This document shows positions 34,022-42,224 of a DNA stretch of 43,863 nucleotides, in pieces. The DNA comes from Indibacter alkaliphilus LW1 (GTDB taxonomy: Bacteria; Bacteroidota; Bacteroidia; Cytophagales; Cyclobacteriaceae): contig NZ_ALWO02000044.1 of the NCBI RefSeq assembly GCF_000295935.2, forward strand, positions 1-43,863. Direction: 5' to 3'. Under the pieces are notes generated by a model. It did no database searches and was not told the DNA's origin. It saw nothing but the letters and a program-made list of their open reading frames with translations. The first letter of the stretch is position 1, and each line of letters starts with the position of its first letter. A program made the position numbers and the translations under genes.

Positions 34022-34310
34022 AAAGTGGATAGTTGAATGTTAAAAGTTAAATGTTCAATAGTTACCCGGATTTTGGTCGGCAAGATAGAGGAATGCTTCA
34101 CTTTGTCATGTTAAGCAAAGTGAAACATCTGATTTCCTCCAAAAACGAAGCTTTATCTGTGTAGATCTGTAGGATCTGTGGTTAATTTTAATTGATAATG
34201 GTGGTTACCAATTTCCGCTGCGCTTTAGCCGGCGGTCTAGTCCATGGAGATCAGCCCCTTCGACTTTAGTCGAAATCTGCGTCATCTGCGATATCTGCGG
34301 GAGAAAACAA
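34022..34310. repeat. REP-like block Y' (34061-34307) with TTAAA-type repeats
   Basis: 247 bp from GTTACCCGGATTTTGGTCGG to the TGCGGGAGAAAA end recur almost unchanged at 34983-35230 in the same orientation and, in part, inverted at 4471-4685. It contains the CCGCTGCGCTTTAGCCGGCGG and TTCGACTTTAGTCGAA hairpins. 34311-34551 holds a further partial copy (GAAGCTTTATCTGTGTAGAT) and no gene. Confidence 0.88.
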
Positions 34311-34551
34311 AAACTGGATATTGGCGGATACTTAAGGATATTGAACTAATTCAACCCTACTTTTCAAAGCGAAGCTTTATCTGTGTAGATCCGTGTCATC
34401 TGTGGTTTTGATTTTTTCGATATTGAAAAGTGTAGATAGATACTTCCTTCCTCAGTATGACAAGGTGAAGCTATTCTTAGTCCTTTACCGTGGCTTTGTA
34501 TACTCTACTCCAGCCTTTTTTAAAAAAATCATAAAAATCTGAGATATCTGC

Positions 34552-34594
34552 GGGCAAATAAAAAACCCTCGAGGATTGAAATACCTCAAGGGTT
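34552..34594 (-). terminator. Strong rho-independent terminator isolated among repeats
   Basis: On the minus strand AAACCCTTGAGG, a 9-base loop, then CCTCGAGGGTTT and TTTATTT. The stem is 12 bp with one G-U pair, followed by a T-tract. The nearest minus-strand gene upstream is the HIT gene, whose stop is about 820 bp away with only repeats between. Confidence 0.8.
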
Positions 34595-34639
34595 TGCGTA
34601 TTCTAAAACCTCCTTGCCGGATGGTAGGCCTAAGATTTA

Positions 34640-34950
34640 AAATCTTGTATGGGCCGTCCCTACAGGACGGTATAGAACCTCAACCCTTATCTTTTCTACC
34701 AATGGGCTGTGCCTCTGGCACAAGTGGATTTTAGATTGTTGATTTAAGATTCTAGATTGAAAAACACATAGCAACCAATTTCCCATCTTGAACAAATTGG
34801 TGCGGTATCAACTGATCCAATTCATCAAAACCCTTCCGTGCTTCTCCGTGCCTCCATGGCAAAAATCGGCCTCCTTTTTAAGATTATCAATCCTCACCCC
34901 TCCTGCGGGGAAAGGTTTAATTGTGTAATTGATTAACTGTTTAACTGAGG
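34640..34950. repeat. REP-like block X' (inverted copy of 3765-4085)
   Basis: Reads GGGCCGTCCCTACAGGACGG, CTGTGCCTCTGGCACAAG, then GGTGCGGTATCAACTGATCC and CTTCCGTGCTTCTCCGTGCC, the reverse complement of block X with roughly one difference in ten over about 240 bp, then octamers of TTTAACTG type. Confidence 0.88.
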
Positions 34951-34964
34951 AATGTTAAAAGTTA

Positions 34965-35235
34965 ATTGTTAAAGGTTAAATAGTTACCCGGATTTTGGTC
35001 GGCAAGATAAAGGAATGCTTCACCTTGTCATGTTAAGCAAAGTGAAACATCTGATTTCCTCCAAAAACGAAGCTTTATCTGTGTAGATCTGTAGGATCTG
35101 TGGTTAATTTTAATTGATAATGGTGGTTACCAATTTCCGCTGCGCTTTAGCCGGCGGTCTAGTCCATGGAGATCAGCCCCCTTCGACTGTAGTCGAAATC
35201 TGCGTCATCTGAGATATCTGCGGGAGAAAAAGTAA
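34965..35235. repeat. REP-like block Y'' (second direct copy)
   Basis: 34983-35230 matches 34061-34307 with about five visible differences at an offset of 922 bp. Confidence 0.9.
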
Positions 35236-35309
35236 AGAGAAATCTGATTTCTCTGCTATCCTTGGTCTCTTCACTGCCTCCATTTCTGATTTTGTTGAAC
35301 GGGTATTGG

Positions 35310-35415
35310 GTAAAAGTTAAAAGTTAATGGTTAATTGTCCGTACCCCTTAAAACTTAACATTTAACCCTTAACAGTTCATCAATTCATCAACTCTTCAGT
35401 TAAACCGTCAATCAA
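35310..35415 (-). repeat. Octamer and heptad array at the HIT gene stop
   Basis: In gene sense: GATTAATT, GATTGACG, GTTTAACT, GAAGAGTT, GATGAATT, GATGAACT (8-bp units), then GTTAAGG, GTTAAAT, GTTAAGT (7-bp units), beginning at the stop codon. Confidence 0.75.
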
Positions 35416-35811
35416 TTAATCAAAACCCTTCCGTATCGTCTCCGCAATTTCCGCCAGTTCCTCCTTGCTGAGCTTGAGCTTTTCTCTGTTGAAATTGATG
35501 TCATCCATACTTCTCAAAGGAACCAAGTGAACATGCACATGTGGTACTTCCAAACCAATCACTGCTACACCTACACGTGTACATTTGATAGTTTTGTCCA
35601 TTGCTTTGGCCACTTTTTTTGAAAACAAATGCAAACCTGCCAGTATTTCATCCTCAAGATCAAAAATGTAATCGACCTCCACTTTCGGCACTACCAGTAC
35701 ATGCCCTTTGACCAAAGGCATAATATCTAAAAACGCAATATAATTATCATCCTCTGCTACAATATGTGCAGGGATCTCTCTGTTGATGATTTTTGTAAAT
35801 ATGCTTGCCAT
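35416..35811 (-). CDS. HIT family protein (histidine triad hydrolase)
   Basis: A 131-residue protein with the histidine triad HVHVHLVP at 91-98, the N-terminal SIFTKIINREIPAHIVAEDD and the FLDIMPLVKGHVLVVPK segment of the Hint branch. Members hydrolyse nucleoside phosphoramidates or related nucleotides; the middle histidine of the triad is the nucleophile. Length is normal for the family. It begins 55 bp after greA, with a terminator hairpin in between, so it is transcribed by read-through or from a promoter overlapping the hairpin. Confidence 0.95.
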   Translation of the reverse strand: MASIFTKIINREIPAHIVAEDDNYIAFLDIMPLVKGHVLVVPKVEVDYIFDLEDEILAGLHLFSKKVAKAMDKTIKCTRVGVAVIGLEVPHVHVHLVPLRSMDDINFNREKLKLSKEELAEIAETIRKGFD

Positions 35812-35820
35812 AGCGATAAA

Positions 35821-35853
35821 AATAAAAAATCCCGATTGGTATTACCATCGGGA
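35821..35853 (-). terminator. Terminator between greA and the HIT gene
   Basis: On the minus strand TCCCGATGGTAATACCAATC and GGGA fold as a 7-bp GC-rich stem (TCCCGAT/ATCGGGA) with an inner GGT/ACC stem, followed by TTTTTTATTTTT. It starts 13 bp after the greA stop. Confidence 0.85.
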
Positions 35854-35865
35854 CAGAAAATTTAT

Positions 35866-36339
35866 TTAATAGGTAATGTCCAGTACCTCAAATTGGAGGG
35901 TACCTGCTGGAGCTTTGATTTCAGCAACTTCACCAACAGTCTTTCCCAGCAATCCCTTTCCAAATGGCGATGCCAAAGAAATTTTCCCTGCTTTGAGGTC
36001 AGCCTCTTCCTCCGATACCAAGGTATAGGAAACAGTCATCCCGTTTTTGACATTTTTGATTTTCACAGTACACAGGATCCCAACTTTGGAGGTATCCATT
36101 TTGGAATTGTCCATTACACGTGCATTACCTACTACAGCTTCCAGCTTGGCGATTTTCAACTCCAACAATCCTTGCGCATCCTTGGCAGCATCATATTCCG
36201 CATTTTCACTGAGGTCACCTTTATCCCTTGCTTCTGCAATTTGCTTGGCAATGTCAGATCTGCCTTTTGTCTTCAGCTCATGAAGCTCATCCTTCAGCTT
36301 CTTTAATCCTTCTTCGGTGTAATACTGTATTTTACTCAT
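35866..36339 (-). CDS. greA: Transcription elongation factor GreA
   Basis: 157 residues, the usual size. The N-terminal coiled coil (about 1-75) carries YTEEGLKKLKDELHELKTKG and the tip sequence ARDKGDLSENAEYDAAKDAQ with the two acidic residues that reach into the RNA polymerase secondary channel. The C-terminal FKBP-like domain (about 80-157) ends FGKGLLGKTVGEVAEIKAPAG. GreA stimulates cleavage of backtracked transcripts so that RNA polymerase can resume. It has its own promoter candidate at 36429-36459 and a terminator-like hairpin in the leader (36364-36399), plus a terminator after the stop. Confidence 0.97.
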   Translation of the reverse strand: MSKIQYYTEEGLKKLKDELHELKTKGRSDIAKQIAEARDKGDLSENAEYDAAKDAQGLLELKIAKLEAVVGNARVMDNSKMDTSKVGILCTVKIKNVKNGMTVSYTLVSEEEADLKAGKISLASPFGKGLLGKTVGEVAEIKAPAGTLQFEVLDITY

Positions 36340-36363
36340 GCTTATTTATTTTACTATGGCTAT

Positions 36364-36399
36364 GAAAAATAAAAGAACGGTCTCATTGCTGAAACCGTT
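36364..36399 (-). terminator. Terminator-like hairpin in the greA leader
   Basis: On the minus strand AACGGTTTC, loop AGCAAT, GAGACCGTT gives a 9-bp stem with one G-U pair, followed by CTTTTATTTTT. It lies between the candidate greA promoter (36429-36459) and the greA start codon at 36339, about 25 bp before the ATG. It could end transcripts from the inositol oxygenase gene upstream, or act as an attenuator for greA. Confidence 0.75.
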
Positions 36400-36428
36400 T
36401 CCTTGTCCTTGTTTTCTATGTAACTCTG

Positions 36429-36459
36429 CAAAAGTAACAATTCTTATCAGACAAACCAA
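36429..36459 (-). promoter_or_regulatory. Candidate greA promoter (Bacteroidota type)
   Basis: On the minus strand TTGG, 19 bases, then TACTTTTG, a full match to the TAnnTTTG -7 box with a plausible -33 element. Transcription would start near 36422, giving a leader of about 80 bases. Confidence 0.55.
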
Positions 36460-36526
36460 TCTCAGGTGGTTAAAAGAAATATTTATCCTTCTGATTAATT
36501 GTTCAAAAAAGTGATTTTTTCAAAAA

Positions 36527-37408
36527 TTAAAACCTCATAACAGGAGGAAGATACTTTGCTACCAAATCTTCATAATAGGGCATCAAAGCTTTGACATCAG
36601 GTGCCACAGGAACTTTGGAATACAGGTCGTAAGGATTGAATTTGTCCACCCATTTGAACATTTCCCTATCATGCGCATTCAATAAGTGATCATAGGCCCC
36701 TTCCCTATGCTGCGCATAAAAAGAGTGGTAGCGGATCATGTACAGTGCCGGTTCGGGGAGGTAATCTTTTACTATTTGATACAGGTACTCATCATGCCCC
36801 CAAGACATCATTACCTTTTCCAAACCACATTGTGATTCATAGATACCGTACTTTGAATTGTACCGCTCATCCTGACTGTCCGGGTTGAGATCAAAAAACT
36901 CAGGGTACACAATCTTATCAGAATGTCTGCAACCTACAGGGAAAGTATCTCCGACTACTGCCCATTGGGGTTCTCCAAAAAGACATAGCACCTTTCCCAT
37001 ATCATGGATAAAACCGGTAAGTACAAACCAGTCCGGATGCCCATCTGCCCTAATGGCTTCTGAGGTCTGCAAAAGATGTTGCAACTGGTCCAAGTCTGTA
37101 TCCGGATCTGAATCATCCACCAAAGTATTGAGAAACCTGATGGCCTCCCAAAAAGGCATTTCCCTTTTGTCAAATTTTAAATACTCTTTTTCTTTGGCAC
37201 AGACAAAATCATAAGTTTGGAAGGTATGGTTCAGCCTGTAAAATTCCCTGACTGTGTCCACCCGCTCCGAATCCGTATAATTTCTGTAAGCTACTTTGGT
37301 TTTTGATTGCTTTCCTTTTGGTTCGGGATACCTGACCAAGAGATCGTCTTCCCATTCTTCCAAGGATTTCAATGGCTGATTGCCTTTATTTTCAAATTGA
37401 GCCCCCAT
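36527..37408 (-). CDS. Inositol oxygenase (MIOX family)
   Basis: A 293-residue cytosolic di-iron oxygenase that cleaves myo-inositol with O2 to D-glucuronate. All expected metal ligands of the HD-type fold are visible: H124 (ADGHPDW), H135-D136 (GFIHDMGK), H205 (SWGHDEY), H228 (IRYHSFY) and D255 ([14 protein letters not shown]). The N-terminal [20 protein letters not shown] and length match animal and plant MIOX. Better known from eukaryotes, it also occurs in bacteria, notably Bacteroidota. No inositol uptake or glucuronate genes are next to it; the neighbours are greA and a D-2-hydroxyacid dehydrogenase (85 bp upstream). Confidence 0.95.
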   Translation of the reverse strand: MGAQFENKGNQPLKSLEEWEDDLLVRYPEPKGKQSKTKVAYRNYTDSERVDTVREFYRLNHTFQTYDFVCAKEKEYLKFDKREMPFWEAIRFLNTLVDDSDPDTDLDQLQHLLQTSEAIRADGHPDWFVLTGFIHDMGKVLCLFGEPQWAVVGDTFPVGCRHSDKIVYPEFFDLNPDSQDERYNSKYGIYESQCGLEKVMMSWGHDEYLYQIVKDYLPEPALYMIRYHSFYAQHREGAYDHLLNAHDREMFKWVDKFNPYDLYSKVPVAPDVKALMPYYEDLVAKYLPPVMRF

Positions 37409-37493
37409 GACTGAAATTTAGTTTTCTTCAATTTAGAAAAAAATATATAAATAAGAAAATAACTGTTTGAGGATTAACCTTTTAATAGGCTTA

Positions 37494-38438
37494 TCATTGA
37501 TCGGAAAAGGCCTCTTTGATTTTTTGGACCAGCACCTGATTGATCTTTTCATAAGACTGAAAAGTCCAGCCAGCTATATGCGGGCTGAAAATCACATTTT
37601 TTCTAGCTGCCAATCTCTCAAAGGAGTTTTTTTGCTCCGAAGTGAAAGTGTCAAATTTCTCATTTTCCAGCACATCCAAAACTGCCCCCTTGAAAATCCC
37701 TCTGTCCAAGGCTTCATTGAGGGTGTCAAAACTGATGATTTCCCCCCTTGCAGTGTTGATGAAATATATGGGTTTTTTGAATCTTTCCAGGAGATCCATA
37801 TTCAGAAAATTCCTGGTTTCCAAGGTTAAAGGCACGTGCATGCTTAATACATCAGTTTCTTCCAGCAGCTGTCCCAAAGAGGCTTCTCTGACATGAAAAT
37901 TACCAAAGCCGGATTTATACTTGTCATAGGCCAAAATATTCACATCAAAGCCTCCCAATTTCCGTGCAAAAGAAGAACCCATATTGCCATAGCCAATTAT
38001 TCCTACAGTTTTGCCCTGCAATTCCTCTCCTCTGTTTTCCTCTCTTTTCCAAATCCCTTTCCTTACCTCAGCATCAGCTTTGCTGATATGGTTAAACAAA
38101 GACAAAAGACCTCCAATTGCCTGTTCGCCCACAGCATCCATATTCCCCTCAGCTGCATGGAACAGTTTAATATCATGCTGCTCCAAATAGTCCAGATCTA
38201 TTTTGTCCAAGCCTGCTCCTGCCCTTCCTATAAATTTGAGTTTCTTTGCTTTTAGGAGCAATTCACGGTCTATGGGTGTTTTGGATCTGATGATAAGGCC
38301 TACAAATGCCTCTATTCTATCCAGAATTTCATTTCTACTTATTTCAGGACTGTACTCCACCTCATATCCAGCTTCTTCCATAAGCGAAAGGATAGAAAGA
38401 TGCATTTCGTCTATAATCAGTACTTTATTGGGGGTCAT
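37494..38438 (-). CDS. D-2-hydroxyacid dehydrogenase (phosphoglycerate dehydrogenase-like)
   Basis: A 314-residue NAD-dependent dehydrogenase. The substrate-domain motif GRAGAGLDKIDL starts at 71; the Rossmann motif VGIIGYGNMG is at 145-154; the catalytic set is R231 (NTARGE), E260 and H287 (SPHIAGWT). It has no ACT or other regulatory domain, so it is the short form. Similar genes are often named serA or hydroxypyruvate reductase, but the substrate cannot be decided. It starts 36 bp downstream of mgtE and is probably in the rsmA-mgtE transcript. Confidence 0.92.
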   Translation of the reverse strand: MTPNKVLIIDEMHLSILSLMEEAGYEVEYSPEISRNEILDRIEAFVGLIIRSKTPIDRELLLKAKKLKFIGRAGAGLDKIDLDYLEQHDIKLFHAAEGNMDAVGEQAIGGLLSLFNHISKADAEVRKGIWKREENRGEELQGKTVGIIGYGNMGSSFARKLGGFDVNILAYDKYKSGFGNFHVREASLGQLLEETDVLSMHVPLTLETRNFLNMDLLERFKKPIYFINTARGEIISFDTLNEALDRGIFKGAVLDVLENEKFDTFTSEQKNSFERLAARKNVIFSPHIAGWTFQSYEKINQVLVQKIKEAFSDQ

Positions 38439-38474
38439 TGAAGGGTGATTTAGATAATTTAAACTGCTTTTTGT

Positions 38475-39842
38475 CTAAAGGTTCAGCAAATACATGGCAA
38501 CTGCAAAATATACAGCCAGTCCCAAAAGATCATTGGCTGTTGTAATAAATGGCCCTGAGGCTATTGCAGGGTTGATTCCGAATTTATCCAATACCAAAGG
38601 AGTCACTGTACCCATAAAAGAGGCCATCAGGACCACAAAAAACATAGATAAACCAATGGTAAATCCAAAAATAGAATCAAAACCATAAATAAATTTGACT
38701 ACCGTAAAAACAAATAATCCCAAGACCAGGCCATTGACCAAGGCAATCAGCAGGCCCTTTACAAAACGTTGCCAAGGGGTATCGTCAAAAACAGATTTTG
38801 AGGCGAGGGTCTGTACCACCAAAGAGGAGGATTGTATGCCCACATTTCCCCCAGTTGCAGCTACCAAAGGAATGAAGGAGGCCAGAGCAATGTACTTGCT
38901 CAAACCTTCTTCAAAAAAGGTGATGATCTGGGCACCCATCAGCCCGCCAACAACACCGATCACCAGCCAAGGCAGACGGGCTTTGGAAATCCTCCAAATA
39001 CTATCCGATTCCTCCACATCTGCCGAAATACCTGTCATGGCCTGAATATCCTCTTCTGATTGCTCACGGATCAAATCCAGGATATCATCCACCGTAATTC
39101 TCCCAACAAGCTTATTTTTTGCATTGACTACAGGAACGGATTCCAGATCATACTTACGCATGATCTCGGCCACCTCTTCACCTTCCATATGAGTGGGTAC
39201 AGAGATAAGTTCCGGCTCATAAATATCCATAATCTTGGTATTGGATGCTGCCAGAATAATTTTCTTTAAGGAAACCCTTCCCAAAAGGTGTTGCTTGTTG
39301 TCCACTACATAAATGGAGTATATTTTCTCCACTTTTTCTGCCTGCCTTCTGATTTCTTCAATGGTCTGAATCACGTTCCAGTTTTGATTGGCCTTGATAT
39401 ATTCTTTGGCCATCAGTCCACCTGCGGAATCTTCATCATAGCGAAGCAGATCCAGTATATTGGCAGACTTCTCTTTTTCCTGAAGGTGACTGATCACATC
39501 CTCCCTTTCTTTGGAGGGCATTAGGATTAAGATATCGGCAGCATCATCAGAATCCATTTCATCGATCAGGGAAGCCAATTCAATCGCCTCCATTTCACGG
39601 ATAACCTTGTTGACAGAGTCTTCATCCAGCTCTATCAGAATATCCGCAGCAGTCTCATGAGACAATAGTCTCAATACATAAATGGCCTCTTCTAAATTCA
39701 ACTCATCCAGCAATGCAGCTATATCGGCAACATTGACCCCTTCGAGAGATTCCAGAATAAAATCATTCTGTTGCTCTTCGATCCCAGCTCTAAAGCTCTC
39801 CAGGTACTCTTTGGATAATTCAAATGTCTTTATTGGTTCCAA
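38475..39842 (-). CDS. mgtE: Magnesium transporter MgtE
   Basis: A 455-residue Mg2+ channel/transporter. In order: the N domain (about 20-135, acidic superhelix with DEMDSDDAADILI), two CBS domains (about 140-262; EKIYSIYVVDNKQHLLGRVS and YDLESVPVVNAKNKLVGRIT), then five membrane helices (about 290-455) with the pore motif GGNVGIQSSS at 331-340. In known MgtE proteins, Mg2+ binding to the cytosolic domains closes the pore. It overlaps the end of rsmA by 13 bp, so translation is coupled. Full length. Confidence 0.95.
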   Translation of the reverse strand: MEPIKTFELSKEYLESFRAGIEEQQNDFILESLEGVNVADIAALLDELNLEEAIYVLRLLSHETAADILIELDEDSVNKVIREMEAIELASLIDEMDSDDAADILILMPSKEREDVISHLQEKEKSANILDLLRYDEDSAGGLMAKEYIKANQNWNVIQTIEEIRRQAEKVEKIYSIYVVDNKQHLLGRVSLKKIILAASNTKIMDIYEPELISVPTHMEGEEVAEIMRKYDLESVPVVNAKNKLVGRITVDDILDLIREQSEEDIQAMTGISADVEESDSIWRISKARLPWLVIGVVGGLMGAQIITFFEEGLSKYIALASFIPLVAATGGNVGIQSSSLVVQTLASKSVFDDTPWQRFVKGLLIALVNGLVLGLFVFTVVKFIYGFDSIFGFTIGLSMFFVVLMASFMGTVTPLVLDKFGINPAIASGPFITTANDLLGLAVYFAVAMYLLNL

Positions 39843-40612
39843 GATTCCTGTATTTTATTGGTTAATAGTATAAAATCCTGCACATCCAGCTGCTCAGCCC
39901 TCAGGTTGAGCATGGGGTCTTCATGTAGGCTGTCTTTGAGACCCATCCCCTTCATGCAATTACGAAGAGTTTTCCTCCTTGTACTAAAAGCTTGTTTGAC
40001 CACTTTGAAAAACAGCACTTCATCACATGCCAATTCCGGGACATTATTTCTAGTCAGCCGGATCACACCTGAATTGACCTTGGGAGGAGGGTTGAAGACA
40101 CCGGGTGGTACAGTAAATAAGTATTCAATATCGTAAAAGGCCTGGAGCAAAACAGACAAAATCCCATAGCTTTTATTGCCTTTGGGAGAAGCTATACGCT
40201 CTGCTACTTCTTTTTGCAACATACATACTACTTCCTTCACTGAGTTTCTTTCTTCGAGAATTTTGAAAAAAATCTGGGAAGAAATATTGTACGGGAAATT
40301 ACCGGCCACGATATAGGGTCCTCCCATAACAGTGGAAAAGTCCCTCTTCAGGTAATCAGCCTCAATAATCTTTTCTCCCAGGTCAGGATATTTTTGATGC
40401 AGGTAGGCTATAGATTCCTTGTCAATATCCACAAGGTAAAGCTCCCAGTTTTCCTCTAGGAGAAAATCTGTCAAAACTCCCATTCCAGGACCAATTTCCA
40501 AAAGCTTGTTTACACCCTCATGTCCCTTTACTGCCTTGGCAATTTTTTCCGCAATACTCAGATCCGTCAAAAAATGCTGTCCAAGGTGTTTTTTGGGTTT
40601 GACCTTCTCCAT
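39830..40612 (-). CDS. rsmA: 16S rRNA (adenine(1518)-N6/adenine(1519)-N6)-dimethyltransferase
   Basis: A 260-residue SAM-dependent methyltransferase (KsgA) that dimethylates two adjacent adenines in the 3' hairpin of 16S rRNA during 30S assembly. KKHLGQHFLTDLSIAEKI opens the protein; the SAM motif LEIGPGMGVLTD has GPGMG at 41-45; the catalytic NFPYNI is at 105-110; FNPPPKVNSGVIRL and the helical C-terminal domain with RRKTLRNCMKGMG follow. A candidate promoter precedes it (40649-40682). First gene of the rsmA-mgtE-dehydrogenase unit and divergent from pdxA. Confidence 0.96.
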   Translation of the reverse strand: MEKVKPKKHLGQHFLTDLSIAEKIAKAVKGHEGVNKLLEIGPGMGVLTDFLLEENWELYLVDIDKESIAYLHQKYPDLGEKIIEADYLKRDFSTVMGGPYIVAGNFPYNISSQIFFKILEERNSVKEVVCMLQKEVAERIASPKGNKSYGILSVLLQAFYDIEYLFTVPPGVFNPPPKVNSGVIRLTRNNVPELACDEVLFFKVVKQAFSTRRKTLRNCMKGMGLKDSLHEDPMLNLRAEQLDVQDFILLTNKIQESWNQ

Positions 40613-40648
40613 GTGCTTTCCTTTGATTATTTTCTATAAATTGCATGT

Positions 40649-40682
40649 CAAAAATAAGAGAATTATCACAAAGCGCGACAAA
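40649..40682 (-). promoter_or_regulatory. Candidate rsmA promoter
   Basis: On the minus strand TATTTTTG matches the TAnnTTTG -7 box at 40649-40656, with TTTG at 40679-40682 (22-base spacing) or 40669-40672 (12-base spacing); neither spacing is ideal. The leader would be about 30 bases. Confidence 0.35.
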
Positions 40683-40813
40683 TAATTCTAAATCCCCTGA
40701 AAGCATGGGAAAGCAAGCTTTTAAACTTGATTTTCCTACTATTTTAAAGTATGGGAGATGCTGGAGCCGATAAAACTCTTGTTATTCTTGTCATTTTGAA
40801 TCTGAATAATTTA

Positions 40814-41842
40814 ATGAATCAAAGAAAAAATAAACCCGTCATAGGAATCAGTATCGGAGATATCAACGGCATTAGCGCCGAAGTCACCATCAAAGCACTT
40901 TTGGACAACAGGCTACAAAGGCTAATTACCCCCGTTATTTATGCGCATGGCAAGGCCATGACTTTTTACCGCAAGCAGTTGGAATTGGAAGACTTCAACT
41001 TCATGCAGATCAAAAGTATCTATGAGGTTCATCATAGAAAAATCAACTTGATCAATGTGGTGGAAGAAAGTCCGGAAGTCATCCCAGGTGTAGAAACTCA
41101 AGAAGCTGGAAAAATGGCTTTGGCAGCGCTTGAACATGCCATCACTGACCTCAAGTCAGAAAAACTGGACGCCTTGGTCACTGCTCCTCTGAATAAAAAC
41201 AATATCAATAGCCCTGAAAAGAAATTTGTCGGGCATACCGAGTTTTTGACTGAAGCATTTGAAGTAAAAGAAAGTTTGATGTTTTTGGTTGCCGAAGACA
41301 TCAGGGTAGGCCTGGTGACGGGACATATCCCTGTAAGTCAGGTAGCGCAGAGAGTGAATGCTGATAATATCCGTAAAAAGTTACAATTGATGCTGGATTC
41401 CCTTCAAAATGACTTCGGCATCAACAAGCCAAAAGTAGCTGTTTTGGGACTCAACCCTCATGCTGGGGAAGATGGACTTTTAGGTGATGAAGAGGAGAAA
41501 ATCATCAAACCTGTTGTAGCTGAATTCAAAGACAAAGGTCATTTGGTTTTTGGTCCTTATCCTGCTGACGGCTTTTTCGGCATGCTCCACCACAAAAAGT
41601 TTGATGGGGTTTTAGCCATGTATCACGATCAGGGGCTGATTCCTTTCAAGACATTGGCTTTTGAAACCGGCGTCAATTTCACAGCTGGCCTGCCCATTGT
41701 CCGCACTTCACCTGATCATGGCACTGCCTATAACATTGCCGGAAAAAATATTGCGGATGAAGGGTCAATGCGTGCTGCCATCATGGAAGCTTATGATATA
41801 GTCCGCAGCAGAAGGGGCTGGGAGGAAGAAGATGAAGGATGA
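40814..41842 (+). CDS. pdxA: 4-hydroxythreonine-4-phosphate dehydrogenase
   Basis: 342 residues from the ATG at 40814. A longer frame begins at 40751, but its extra 21 residues (GADKTLVILVILN...) are unlike the family, and MNQRKNKPVIGISIGDINGI is the usual start. PdxA oxidises 4-phosphohydroxy-L-threonine in the DXP-dependent vitamin B6 pathway, with NAD and a divalent metal. The three metal histidines keep the family spacing: H171 (TGHIP), H216 (NPHAGEDG) and H271 (YHDQG); GHTEF and SPDHGTAY are also present. The C-terminus GWEEEDEG and its stop codon are formed by the GGATGA repeats that follow. Confidence 0.95.
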   Translation: MNQRKNKPVIGISIGDINGISAEVTIKALLDNRLQRLITPVIYAHGKAMTFYRKQLELEDFNFMQIKSIYEVHHRKINLINVVEESPEVIPGVETQEAGKMALAALEHAITDLKSEKLDALVTAPLNKNNINSPEKKFVGHTEFLTEAFEVKESLMFLVAEDIRVGLVTGHIPVSQVAQRVNADNIRKKLQLMLDSLQNDFGINKPKVAVLGLNPHAGEDGLLGDEEEKIIKPVVAEFKDKGHLVFGPYPADGFFGMLHHKKFDGVLAMYHDQGLIPFKTLAFETGVNFTAGLPIVRTSPDHGTAYNIAGKNIADEGSMRAAIMEAYDIVRSRRGWEEEDEG

Positions 41843-42195
41843 GGAAGGAAGGGTGAAGGATGAAGGAGGAAGGGTGAAGGAGGAAAGAGGAAGGAGGAAG
41901 GAGAAGGATGAAGGAGGAAGGAGGAAGGAGAAGGAGGAAGGGTGAAGGATGAATATCGAATAATGAAGTTGAGGCCTGTCCGACTGGTTATCAAGGCGGA
42001 AAGGAAGGGTGAAGGATGAGGGAGGAAGGGTGAAGGATGAAGGAGGAAGGGTGAAGGATGAATATCGAATAATGAAGTTGAGGCCTGTCCGACTGGTTAT
42101 CAAGGCGGAAAGGAAGGGTGAAGGATGAGGGAGGAAGGATGAGGGATGAGGGATGAATGTTGGCCAAATGATCGATTTGAAGGAGGAAGGATGAA
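41825..42195 (+). repeat. GGATGA/GGAAGG array with a 109-bp tandem duplication
   Basis: The array of GGATGAR, GGAGGAA and GGGTGAA units starts inside the last codons of pdxA. Within it a segment starting GAATATCGAATAATGAAGTT and including GTCCGACTGGTTATCAAGGC occurs at 41951 and again at 42060, a period of 109 bp. Minus-strand open frames here (rich in S, F, L and P) are products of the repeat. Confidence 0.9.
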
Positions 42196-42224
42196 GGATG
42201 AAATTGGGTCTGACTTTGTTTGAG

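Noticed and set aside
40751-40813. N-terminal extension of pdxA
   Set aside because: The 21 extra residues do not resemble PdxA; the ATG at 40814 fits the family start and the normal length.
41860-42195. Possible CRISPR array
   Set aside because: Units are 7-8 bp (or a single 109-bp duplication) with no alternation of constant repeats and unique spacers, and there is no cas gene in the window.
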